Assembly (NCBI RefSeq): GCF_036226925.1
Contig: NZ_CP109031.1
Span: 124,001 to 188,000 of the forward strand
Direction of reading: 5' to 3'
Source of the DNA: Streptomyces sp. NBC_00659
Lineage (GTDB): Bacteria; Actinomycetota; Actinomycetes; Streptomycetales; Streptomycetaceae
DNA length: 64,000 nt
Part shown: positions 1-7,454 of the stretch, one piece after another
How positions within the stretch are numbered: the first letter of the stretch is position 1
Layout of the letters: each line of letters opens with the position of its first letter
Notes under the pieces: generated by a model
Database searches by the model: none
What the model was told of the DNA's origin: nothing
The model's input: only the letters and a program-made list of their open reading frames with translations
Made by a program: the position numbers and the translations under genes

Positions 1-588
1 CAGGGCATCGGCAACGTCGAGCTGCGGGTGATGGACGGGGAGCACCCCGATCTGCCCGCCCGCTCGTTCGACCTGGTGCTCGGCAGCTACAGCGTGATCT
101 TCCTGCCGGACGCGCGGGCCGCACTGGCCCGCTATGCCGGCCTGCTGCGCGAGGGGGGCCGGATCGCCTTCACCAGCCCGGTGTTCACCCGGGACACCTT
201 CCCCTTCCTCCCGCCGCTGTTCACCGACCTGATCCCGATGTCCCTGCTGCGCCACCTGCCGCCCGCCTGGCACCCGGAGCAGCTGCACGAGCAGCTGCAC
301 TCCTGGCTGGAGGACCCCGCGGACCTGAGGGCCGCGCTGCACAGGGCCGGCTTCGGCGCGGTGGAGATCACCGACGAGACGGTGGACATGACGGCCCGCT
401 CCGGCGAGGCCTGGGCCGACTGGTCCCACACACAGGGCATGCGGCTGCTGTGGCAGCATCTCCCGGCCGACGAGGCCGCCGTCCTGCGTGCCCGGCTCGT
501 CACGGCGCTCGACGCGCTGCGCGGCGCGGACGGCCTGGTCCACATCGACGTCCCGGTCCGCTACGTCACGGCCACCGTGGCCATCTGA
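1..588 (+). CDS. SAM-dependent methyltransferase, C-terminal part
   Basis: The frame is open from base 1, so the N-terminal half, including the glycine-rich SAM-binding loop, lies outside the window. The visible part reads like the second half of a class I methyltransferase: a [14 protein letters not shown] strand-and-turn (post-motif I region), then [13 protein letters not shown], the typical strand after the SAM site. A likely role is O- or C-methylation of the polyketide or a sugar, but the substrate cannot be read from the sequence. It converges with the SDR gene across a strong hairpin. An internal GTG at 28 is not the real start, because the coding frame continues upstream of it. Confidence 0.75.
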   Translation, partial: QGIGNVELRVMDGEHPDLPARSFDLVLGSYSVIFLPDARAALARYAGLLREGGRIAFTSPVFTRDTFPFLPPLFTDLIPMSLLRHLPPAWHPEQLHEQLHSWLEDPADLRAALHRAGFGAVEITDETVDMTARSGEAWADWSHTQGMRLLWQHLPADEAAVLRARLVTALDALRGADGLVHIDVPVRYVTATVAI

Positions 589-591
589 GCG

Positions 592-637
592 CGCACACGG
601 ATGAGGCCCCCGGCGACGGGGGCCTCATCCGTGTGCG
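592..637. terminator. Bidirectional hairpin terminator
   Basis: A perfect 21-bp inverted repeat (arms 592-612 and 617-637, loop GCGA) fills the gap between the convergent methyltransferase and SDR genes. The symmetry and the lack of a U-run on either side fit the bidirectional stem-loop terminators common in Streptomyces. Confidence 0.85.
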
Positions 638-639
638 GC

Positions 640-1398
640 TCACGTCACGGACAGCGCGCCGTCCACCGCGAGGACCGTGCCGTTGGCGTAGGCGGCCTGC
701 GGCCGGGTCAGCTGCACGATCCACCAGGCGATGTCCTCGGGCCGGCCCACCCGGCCCGCCGGAATCCGCTGCGCCATCTCGCCCAGGAACGCCTCGTAGG
801 CCTCGGCGGGCATGCCGGCCCGCACCCCGACGCCGGTGTCGACGACTCCCGGGGCGATGCCGACCGACCGTATGCCGCGCGGGGCGAGCTCCACCGCCCA
901 GGTGCGGGTGAGGAAGTCGAGGGCGACCTTGGCCATGCCGTACACGGAGTTCTCCGGCCACGCCCGCCGGCCCAGCGAGCCCGCGGAGCTGACGTTCACG
1001 ACGACGCCCCTGGTCGCCTCGAGCGCGTCCAGCGCCCGCTGGGTCAAGAACACCGGGGCGAGGAGGTTCGTGCCCAGCTGGGCGCGCACCGATTCGCGGT
1101 CCAGGCCGTCCAGGGCCGCGAATCCGGTGACGGCGGCATTGTTCACCAGGACGTCGATGCGGCCGAATTTCTCGACAGCCGTTTCGACGATGATTTCCGG
1201 GGCGTCCGCGTCGTGAATGTCCTTGGAAAGGATGTGAATTCTGTCCTCGTACCCCGCCGCCGATTCTTTCAGTGTCGATTCGCTGCGGCCGACGACGAGT
1301 ACGTTCGCCCCGTCCTCGGCGAATGCGTGCGCCGTCGCCGCGCCTATTCCCGTGCCGCCGCCCGTGACGACGACGGCTTTCCGCGTGCCTGTGCTCAT
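640..1398 (-). CDS. Short-chain dehydrogenase/reductase
   Basis: Classical SDR of 252 residues. It has the Rossmann motif TGGGTGIG near residues 11-18, NNA in the central strand ([10 protein letters not shown]), a catalytic Ser in NVSSAG and the YxxxK pair in VYGMAKVAL. The C-terminal NGTVLAVDG is normal for the family. The ATG at 1398 overlaps the stop of the upstream hydrolase (ATGA), so the two are probably translationally coupled. In this context a ketoreduction or dehydrogenation during tailoring is likely; the substrate is not known. A longer frame upstream of 1398 exists but overlaps the hydrolase gene and has no homology-like content. Confidence 0.85.
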   Translation of the reverse strand: MSTGTRKAVVVTGGGTGIGAATAHAFAEDGANVLVVGRSESTLKESAAGYEDRIHILSKDIHDADAPEIIVETAVEKFGRIDVLVNNAAVTGFAALDGLDRESVRAQLGTNLLAPVFLTQRALDALEATRGVVVNVSSAGSLGRRAWPENSVYGMAKVALDFLTRTWAVELAPRGIRSVGIAPGVVDTGVGVRAGMPAEAYEAFLGEMAQRIPAGRVGRPEDIAWWIVQLTRPQAAYANGTVLAVDGALSVT

Positions 1399-2471
1399 GA
1401 GCACAGCGCGATGTTGACACCGCGGATGACGGCCTGCTCCGCCTCCGGGCCGAAGTCCTTGTCGCCGATCGTGAACGACAGCTGCACCCGGGCGTCCAGG
1501 TCTCGGGTGGTGGCCGCGAAGGTGGCGTAGCCGGGGATGCCGGCACCGTGGCCCCACAGGTCGAGGTCGTCGTCGTTCTCGAGCTTCATGATGCCAAGGC
1601 CGTAGCCGATGCCCATCGGCAGGTTCTCGATCATCTCGGGAGGCAGCGGGGTGGTCATCTCGGTGAACTCCGGCTCGTTCAGCAGCTTTCCGCTGAACAG
1701 TGCGGTGAAGAACCGGTCCAGGTCGGCGGTGGTGGAGATGATCTCGCCCGCGCAGCCGGCCTCGGAGGGGTTCATGAGCGTCACGTCGACGGGCTCGCCG
1801 CCGATCTGCATGTAGCCACGGGCGTGCGGCTCGGGGATGTTCGGGTCGTCGCCCGGCAGCACGGTCTGCGTCAGCTGCAGCGGCTGAAGGACGCGCTCGG
1901 TGATCTCCTGACGGTACGAGCGGCCGGTGACCTGGTCGATGAGCAGGCCGATGACGAAGTAGTTCGTGTTGCAGTACGCGAACCTGGTGCCGGGCTCGAA
2001 CTCCAGCGGCTTGGCGGCCGCGACGGCGATCAGGTCCTGGGGCTCGTAGTGCTTGTAGCGGTCGCGCAGGAAGCGGTCGCCCGGTTTCTGGAACGAGTCC
2101 ATGTAGTTGTACAGGCCGCTGGTGTGCTGCATCAGATGGCGGATGGTGATCTTCTCACCGTAGGGCAGCAGACCCGGCAGATAGCTCTCGACACTGCGGT
2201 CGAGGTCGATCCTGCCCTCGGCGACCAGCTGCAGCACCACGACAGCCACGAACGGCTTGGTGATGCAGGAGATGCGAAAGCGGCCGTCCGCGGGGACGGG
2301 GCGGCTGGTGCCCAGCTCCGCGATCCCGGAGGTCACCACGAAGGACTCCTCCCCCCGGGCGACCCGGAACTGCACGCTCGCGGCTCCTGCTTCGACGAGC
2401 CGGTCGGCGGCGCCCTGGACGGCCCGTTCCAGGGCCGAGGCCTGCGGCCGGGCGATCGTCGTCTGCGTCAT
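1395..2471 (-). CDS. Serine-hydrolase-fold (class C beta-lactamase/esterase-like) protein with Cys nucleophile position
   Basis: A 358-residue member of the beta-lactamase/transesterase fold (LovD, EstB and DD-peptidase relatives), with no obvious signal peptide, so probably cytoplasmic. The segment RISCITKPF puts Cys69 where the family has the nucleophilic Ser of SxxK; Lys72 is kept. The codons are TCC TGC, so Ser68 is one position early. The Tyr motif (YCNTNY), HTSGL and the C-terminal HGAGIPG loop are present. Members of this fold in biosynthetic clusters act as acyltransferases, hydrolases or cyclases; which applies here is unknown. It is coupled by ATGA overlap to the SDR downstream. Confidence 0.8.
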   Translation of the reverse strand: MTQTTIARPQASALERAVQGAADRLVEAGAASVQFRVARGEESFVVTSGIAELGTSRPVPADGRFRISCITKPFVAVVVLQLVAEGRIDLDRSVESYLPGLLPYGEKITIRHLMQHTSGLYNYMDSFQKPGDRFLRDRYKHYEPQDLIAVAAAKPLEFEPGTRFAYCNTNYFVIGLLIDQVTGRSYRQEITERVLQPLQLTQTVLPGDDPNIPEPHARGYMQIGGEPVDVTLMNPSEAGCAGEIISTTADLDRFFTALFSGKLLNEPEFTEMTTPLPPEMIENLPMGIGYGLGIMKLENDDDLDLWGHGAGIPGYATFAATTRDLDARVQLSFTIGDKDFGPEAEQAVIRGVNIALCS

Positions 2472-2627
2472 GTCGGCAAACCCCCATCGGGTGGCAGTCG
2501 GTTCTTACGGCGGTGCGCGGCTCTTGCGGCGGTCTCGCACCGGTCTTGGGCTGTGCCCGGGTCGTACGGCTGTGCCGAGGCTGGCCCGCCGGGGTGGAGA
2601 GGCGGCGGGGTGCGGCTGGAGCCTCGC

Positions 2628-3077
2628 TCAGGCCAGGTCGTCGCGGGTCACCGTGCGGGCGGACACCCGCAGTTCGCCGTCCTGGCGCACCAGCACGTCC
2701 TCGCAGACGCACACGCGGTGCACCTGGGACTCGCCGCCGATCTGCGAGGCGTAGACGATCGCGTAGGAGCGGACGTCCACGGCGCCGTCGGGCCGCGGGC
2801 GGACGTCGAGCATGCCGATGAAGTGACGGTGGCGCTGTCCGGCGGCGGCGAGCCCGGCCGCGGTCCGCCGGGTCGCCGCGACGAGGCCGGCGCGGCCGCG
2901 TACCGGCTCGGGCAGTGTGGGCACGGCGAACGTCGCGTCCTCGGTGAAGGTCCCCGCCCACCGCTCGGCCTCGCCGAGGTCGAGCAGCTGCATCTGGTGC
3001 GCGTAGAACTGCTGTGCCTGTGCGTGCAGTTCGGCGGACCATGCGGGGGCCTGCGCGCGTTCGGGTGCAGTCGTCAT
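2628..3077 (-). CDS. SnoaL-like / NTF2-fold protein
   Basis: A 149-residue single-domain protein of the NTF2/SnoaL-like superfamily: an N-terminal helix (ELHAQAQQFYAHQMQLLDLG), then WAGTFTEDATFAVP, a conserved Asp-containing strand, and late beta strands ending in VSARTVTRDDLA. In aromatic polyketide clusters such proteins act as cyclases, hydroxylase partners or epimerases. Catalytic assignment from sequence alone is not safe. The ATG at 3077 is the first start that gives the normal family length. It is transcribed divergently from the ketoreductase gene through a 171-bp region with a SARP-box-like repeat. Confidence 0.75.
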   Translation of the reverse strand: MTTAPERAQAPAWSAELHAQAQQFYAHQMQLLDLGEAERWAGTFTEDATFAVPTLPEPVRGRAGLVAATRRTAAGLAAAGQRHRHFIGMLDVRPRPDGAVDVRSYAIVYASQIGGESQVHRVCVCEDVLVRQDGELRVSARTVTRDDLA

Positions 3078-3138
3078 GGGTGTCTCCGTTCGGTCGGTTC
3101 GGCCGCGCCAGCCTGCCCGGGCCCGGTCGCACCCGGTT

Positions 3139-3186
3139 GGAACATCCCTCAAGCCCGCCCGGGGACGGCTGGTCGAGGGATGTTCC
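3139..3186. promoter_or_regulatory. 12-bp inverted repeat in the divergent promoter
   Basis: GGAACATCCCTC at 3139-3150 is repeated as its exact reverse complement at 3175-3186, 24 bp apart. It lies between the divergent SnoaL-like and ketoreductase genes and overlaps the TCGAGGG heptamer. It could be a regulator operator or part of the promoter architecture. Confidence 0.45.
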
Positions 3187-3201
3187 GCCCTACCTCGAGG
3201 A
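3173..3201 (+). promoter_or_regulatory. Candidate SARP box
   Basis: TCGAGGG (3173-3179) and TCGAGGA (3195-3201) are direct repeats with a 22-bp period, two helical turns. ActII-ORF4/DnrI-type activators bind TCGAG-type heptamers spaced by 11 or 22 bp just upstream of the -10 region. The site is 48-76 bp before the ketoreductase start, a plausible distance. The cluster encodes such a SARP at 16022-16852. Confidence 0.5.
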
Positions 3202-3248
3202 GCACGGGACACGGTCGGGGTCACTACGGCGTTTGTGGAAGGACACCG

Positions 3249-4034
3249 ATGACGACAACGACGAAGCCCTCCGCGCTGATCACGGGTGGTACGAGTGGTA
3301 TCGGGCTGGCAGTGGCACGGGAGCTGGGCGGCAGTGGCCACCCCGTCTTTTTGTGCGCCCGGGACGAGCAGAAGGTCAAGCAGACGGTCGAGGACCTGCG
3401 CGGTGAGGGCCTGACCGCCGACGGCGTCGCCGCCGACGTCCGCGACCGGGAATCGGTGGCCCGCCTGGTCGCCGCCGCCGTCGAGGCCCACGGGCCGGTC
3501 GGCATCCTGGTCAACAATGCCGGGCGCAGCGGCGGCGGCGTCACCGCCGACCTCGCCGACGACCTCTGGTACGACGTCATCGACACCAACCTCAACAGCG
3601 TCTTCCTGGTCACCCGCGAGGTGCTCAAGAACGGCGGCCTGTCCGGCGCGGCCCACGGCCGGATCATCAACATCGCTTCCACGGCAGGCAAGCAGGGTGT
3701 CCTGCTCGGCGCCCCCTACAGCGCCTCCAAGCACGGCGTCGTCGGCTTCACCAAGGCGCTGGGCCGGGAGCTCGCCCCGGCCCGGATCACCGTCAACGCG
3801 GTGTGCCCCGGCTATGTGGAGACCCCCATGGCCCAGCGGGTGCGGCAGGGGTACGCGGCCGCCTGGGACACCACGGAGGACTACGTGCAGGAGCAGTTCG
3901 AGGCGAAGATCCCGCTCGGCCGCTACTCGACGCCCGAGGAGGTCGCCGGGCTCGTGGGCTACCTGGCCTCCGAGACCGCCGCCTCCGTCACCGCCCAGGC
4001 ACTCAACGTCTGCGGCGGACTGGGCAACTTCTGA
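3249..4034 (+). CDS. Type II polyketide C9-type ketoreductase (ActIII-like)
   Basis: A 261-residue SDR that follows the actinorhodin ketoreductase residue for residue in its key positions: TGGTSGIG at 12-19, Asn114, Ser144, Tyr157 and Lys161, and a C-terminal TAQALNVCGGLGNF ending almost identical to ActIII. Such enzymes reduce the C9 ketone of the ACP-bound poly-beta-ketone with NADPH. The position usually occupied by Pro94 in the PGG motif is Ser (RSGGG). An AAGG-type ribosome site lies at 3238-3243. The gene starts the operon with the aromatase/cyclase. Confidence 0.95.
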   Translation: MTTTTKPSALITGGTSGIGLAVARELGGSGHPVFLCARDEQKVKQTVEDLRGEGLTADGVAADVRDRESVARLVAAAVEAHGPVGILVNNAGRSGGGVTADLADDLWYDVIDTNLNSVFLVTREVLKNGGLSGAAHGRIINIASTAGKQGVLLGAPYSASKHGVVGFTKALGRELAPARITVNAVCPGYVETPMAQRVRQGYAAAWDTTEDYVQEQFEAKIPLGRYSTPEEVAGLVGYLASETAASVTAQALNVCGGLGNF

Positions 4035-4113
4035 TCCCGTTGCCGGCATCCGCGGCAGTCCATGGCAATCCGCAGCAATTCTCAGCAATCCGCATGAAGG
4101 ATGGGTGTTCGTG

Positions 4114-5067
4114 ATGGCAACCGAGCGTGTGCACCGCACGTCGCACGACGTGGAGATCGCCGCGCCCGCGGCGGTCGTGTACGGGCTGGTCTCGGACGCG
4201 GTGCAGTGGCCGCTGTTCTTCCCCCCGAACGTGCACGTGCAGCGGCTGGAGTCCGACGGCACGGACGAGCGGCTGCGGATGTGGGCGACCGCCAACGACA
4301 CGGTCAAGTCGTGGACGTCGCGCCGGCGGCTGGACCCGGCCGGGCGGCGTATCGACTTTCGCCAGGAGGTGCCGGCCTCCCCGCTCACCGCGATGGGCGG
4401 CAGCTGGATCGTCGAGGAGCGGGGCGGCTCGTCCCGGCTGGTCCTGCTGCACGACTTCACGGTGGACCAGGACCGTCCCGAGGACGTCGAGTGGGTCGAG
4501 CGGGCCACGGACACCAACAGCCGTGCGGAGCTGGGCCGGGTCAGGGACCTCGCCGAGCGCTGGACCCGGCTCGACGCGCTGGTGCTCTCCTTCGAGGACA
4601 GTGTGCGGGTCAAGGGCCCGGGCCGGCCGGTCTACGACTTCCTCCACCGGGTCGCGGACTGGCCCCGGCTCGTCCCGCACGTCGACCGTCTGGACCTGGC
4701 CGAGGACATTCCCGGGGTGCAGGTCATGGCGATGGACACGCGCACCGCCGACGGTTCGGTGCACACCACGAAGTCCGTCCGCGTCTGCTTTCCCGACACG
4801 TTGCGCATCGTCTACAAGCAGACGGCGACCCCGGCCCTGATGGACGCCCACACCGGTGCGTGGTCCGTCGTGCCCGACGAGAGCGGTGTGATTGTCACCT
4901 CCCGGCACAGCGTGGTGCTGCGCGAGGAGGCGATCAGGCCGGTCCTGGGCGAGGACGCCTCCGTCGAACAGGCCCGCCGCTACGTCCGTGAGGCTCTGGG
5001 CCGCAACTCCACCGCCACCCTCAACCTCGCCAAGCAGTACGCGGAATCGGCACTCGCACCCCGCTGA
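4114..5067 (+). CDS. Didomain aromatase/cyclase
   Basis: A 317-residue protein made of two START/Bet v1-like (polyketide cyclase) domains, about residues 1-150 and 155-317. The first contains HDVEIAAPAAVVYGLVSD and W-P-LFFP, the second VYDFLHRVADWPRLVPHVD, the repeated signature of ActVII/Gris ORF4-type enzymes. These dehydrate and aromatise the first ring of C9-reduced polyketides, which fits the ketoreductase just upstream. The start may be the in-frame GTG at 4111, because the GAAGGA ribosome site at 4096-4101 is slightly distant from the ATG at 4114. It converges with the thioesterase, leaving 4 bp between stops. Confidence 0.92.
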   Translation: MATERVHRTSHDVEIAAPAAVVYGLVSDAVQWPLFFPPNVHVQRLESDGTDERLRMWATANDTVKSWTSRRRLDPAGRRIDFRQEVPASPLTAMGGSWIVEERGGSSRLVLLHDFTVDQDRPEDVEWVERATDTNSRAELGRVRDLAERWTRLDALVLSFEDSVRVKGPGRPVYDFLHRVADWPRLVPHVDRLDLAEDIPGVQVMAMDTRTADGSVHTTKSVRVCFPDTLRIVYKQTATPALMDAHTGAWSVVPDESGVIVTSRHSVVLREEAIRPVLGEDASVEQARRYVREALGRNSTATLNLAKQYAESALAPR

Positions 5068-5071
5068 CGGG

Positions 5072-5842
5072 TCAGGCCGCCCGGTGCGGGGCGGTGACCT
5101 CGGCCAGGCGGTCCTCGATCCTGGCCAGCACCTCGGCGGCCCGGTCGACGAGGAAGAAGTGGCCGCCCGGCAGCACGTTCAGCTCGAACGCGGAGCGGGT
5201 GTGCTGGTGCCAGGCCCGCACCTCGGCGACCTCGGCCTTCGGGTCGCGGTCGCCGGTGAAGGCGGTGATGGGGCACTCCAGCGCGGGACCGTGGTGGTAG
5301 CGGTAGTTGCGCACCGCCGCGTAATCGGCGCGCAGTGCGGGCAGGATCATGCGCAGCGTCTCCTCGTCGTCGAGGAGCCCGGCACCGGTGCCGTTCAACG
5401 ACCGTATCTCCGCGAGGACTTCGCTGTCGGTGCGCGGCTGCCGGTCCCCGTCGCGGTCCAGCGCTGGGGCGCGGCGCCCGGAGACGAAGAGCTCGACGGG
5501 ACCGCGGCCCGCGTCCTGCAGACGGCGCGCGGCCTCGAAGGCGACGATCGAGCCCATGCTGTGCCCGAACAGGGCGTAGGGCCGGTCGGTCCACGGCCCG
5601 AGTTCCTCGACGATCCGCTCGGCGAGCACCTCGATGCCGGGCAGGGCCGGTTCCCTGAGACGGTCCTGGCGGCCCGGGTACTGCACGGCCAGCACCTCCA
5701 GCCGCGGGGACAGCGCCTGGGCCACGGGGAAGAAGAAGCTGGCCGATCCGCCGGCGTGCGGCAGGCAGACCAGGCGTGCGGGCGCGTCGGGGGCGGGGCG
5801 AAAGTTCCTGAACCAGGGGCTGTCGCCGGGGGTTCCCGTCAT
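5072..5842 (-). CDS. Type II thioesterase
   Basis: A 256-residue alpha/beta hydrolase typical of free-standing editing thioesterases: LPHAGGSASFF near the N terminus (oxyanion region), the nucleophile elbow GHSMG with Ser95, an Asp in TGDRDP near 198-200, and His228 in PGGHFFL. It probably removes stalled or wrong acyl groups from the ACPs of the pathway. AGGAG precedes the ATG. It is divergent from the CCR gene. Confidence 0.92.
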   Translation of the reverse strand: MTGTPGDSPWFRNFRPAPDAPARLVCLPHAGGSASFFFPVAQALSPRLEVLAVQYPGRQDRLREPALPGIEVLAERIVEELGPWTDRPYALFGHSMGSIVAFEAARRLQDAGRGPVELFVSGRRAPALDRDGDRQPRTDSEVLAEIRSLNGTGAGLLDDEETLRMILPALRADYAAVRNYRYHHGPALECPITAFTGDRDPKAEVAEVRAWHQHTRSAFELNVLPGGHFFLVDRAAEVLARIEDRLAEVTAPHRAA

Positions 5843-5990
5843 GAGGAGTTCTCCTGGAGGCTGTCGGCCGGGGTGGCCTGGGCGGGTGTGCGCCCGGCCC
5901 CGGATCCGTTCGGGCGTGTGTCCCAGGATGAGCGCCCGCGCGAGCCCCTGGCTTCCCCTGCCCTGCCCCTGGGTTCGGGCCGCCTTGACT

Positions 5991-6017
5991 CAGGGGGTGA
6001 GCAGGGGAGAGCAGGGG
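5991..6017 (+). promoter_or_regulatory. Phased CAGGGG repeats in the thioesterase/CCR divergent promoter
   Basis: The 265-bp gap 5843-6107 separates the divergent thioesterase and CCR genes. It contains CAGGGG at 5991, 6002 and 6012, spaced 11 and 10 bp, after a TTGACT (5985-5990) that could be a -35 element. The helical phasing is reminiscent of SARP or other activator sites, but the heptamer is not the TCGAG type. Confidence 0.3.
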
Positions 6018-6107
6018 TACTGCCCGCGGACCGCCCTGATACACGCTGAACCGGACGTACTTGCGCTCCTCGCCGTGCTCGCGTGCCAAGGGAATCAGGG
6101 AACTCAC

Positions 6108-7454
6108 ATGCATGAGATCGTCAGCGCTGTTCTCTCCGAGGACGCCTCGCCGCAGGACTTCGCGGGGCTGCGGCTTCCGGAGTCCTACCTCGGTGCGGTG
6201 CTGCGCGAGGAAGACGTCTCGATGTTCGAGGGCATGGCCTCGGCGGACAAGGACCCGCGCAAGTCGCTGCAGGTGCGGGACGTGCCGGTGCCGCAGCCCG
6301 CGGCGGGTGAGGCGCTGGTGGCGGTGATGGCCTCGTCGGTGAACTACAACACCGTCTGGTCGGCCATCTTCGAACCGCTGCCCACGTTCTCGTTCCTGAA
6401 GCGGTACGGCCGCCTGTCACCGGCATCGGCCCGCCACGACCTGCCGTACCACGTGATCGGTTCGGACCTGGCCGGGGTGGTGCTGCGCACCGGACCCGGC
6501 GTGAGCCGGTGGCAGCCCGGCGACCGGGTGGTGGCCCACTGTCTGTCGGTGGAGCTGGAGTCGGCCGACGGGCACGGGGACACGATGCTCGACCCCGAGC
6601 AGCGCATCTGGGGCTTCGAGACCAACTTCGGCGGCCTGGCCCAGGTCGCGCTCGTCAAGTCCAACCAGCTGATGCCCAAGGCGGAGCACCTGAGCTGGGA
6701 GGAGGCAGCGGCGCCGGGGCTGGTGAACTCCACCGCCTACCGGCAGCTGGTCTCGCGCAACGGCGCCGGGATGAAGCAGGGCGACAACGTCCTGATCTGG
6801 GGCGCCAGCGGCGGACTGGGCAGTTACGCCACCCAGCTGGCCCTGGCCGGCGGCGCCAACCCCGTCTGCGTGGTCTCCAGTGACCGCAAGGCGGAGATCT
6901 GCCGGACGATGGGCGCCGAGGCGATCATCGACCGCAGCGCCGAGGACTACAGGTTCTGGAAGGACGGGCACACCCAGGACCCCAAGGAGTGGAAGCGCTT
7001 CGGCAAGCGCATCCGCGAGCTCACCGGCGGCGAGGACGTGGACATCGTCTTCGAGCACCCGGGCCGTGAGACCTTCGGCGCCTCGGTGTACGTCACCCGC
7101 AAGGGCGGCACCATCGTCACCTGCGCCTCCACCTCCGGCCACCACCACGAGTACGACAACCGCTACCTGTGGATGTCGCTGAAGCGGATCGTCGGCTCGC
7201 ACTTCGCGAACTACCGCGAGGCCTGGGAGGCCAACCGGCTCGTCGCCAAGGGCAGGATCCACCCCACCCTGTCGAAGGTCTACTCCCTGCAGGACACCGG
7301 GCAGGCCGCCTACGACGTGCACCGCAACCTCCACCAGGGCAAGGTCGGCGTCCTGTGCCTGGCCCCCGAGGAAGGCCTCGGCGTGCGCGACCAGGAGCTG
7401 CGCGCCCGGCACGCCGACGCCATCAACCGCTTCCGTGAAGGGCAGGCGCACTGA
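6108..7454 (+). CDS. ccr: Crotonyl-CoA carboxylase/reductase
   Basis: A 448-residue medium-chain dehydrogenase/reductase of the normal CCR length. The four residues known to hold CO2 in carboxylating enoyl-CoA reductases are at their usual numbers: Asn81 (VNYNTVW), Phe170-Glu171 (WGFETNF) and His365 (VGSHFAN). The NADPH loop is WGASGGLGSY. The enzyme is therefore expected to turn crotonyl-CoA plus CO2 and NADPH into ethylmalonyl-CoA (butyryl-CoA without CO2). The ATG at 6108 was chosen because it gives the family N terminus (MHEIVSAVL) after AGGGAA. It is coupled to the dehydrogenase by a TGATG overlap, so C4-unit supply is the likely job. Confidence 0.97.
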   Translation: MHEIVSAVLSEDASPQDFAGLRLPESYLGAVLREEDVSMFEGMASADKDPRKSLQVRDVPVPQPAAGEALVAVMASSVNYNTVWSAIFEPLPTFSFLKRYGRLSPASARHDLPYHVIGSDLAGVVLRTGPGVSRWQPGDRVVAHCLSVELESADGHGDTMLDPEQRIWGFETNFGGLAQVALVKSNQLMPKAEHLSWEEAAAPGLVNSTAYRQLVSRNGAGMKQGDNVLIWGASGGLGSYATQLALAGGANPVCVVSSDRKAEICRTMGAEAIIDRSAEDYRFWKDGHTQDPKEWKRFGKRIRELTGGEDVDIVFEHPGRETFGASVYVTRKGGTIVTCASTSGHHHEYDNRYLWMSLKRIVGSHFANYREAWEANRLVAKGRIHPTLSKVYSLQDTGQAAYDVHRNLHQGKVGVLCLAPEEGLGVRDQELRARHADAINRFREGQAH

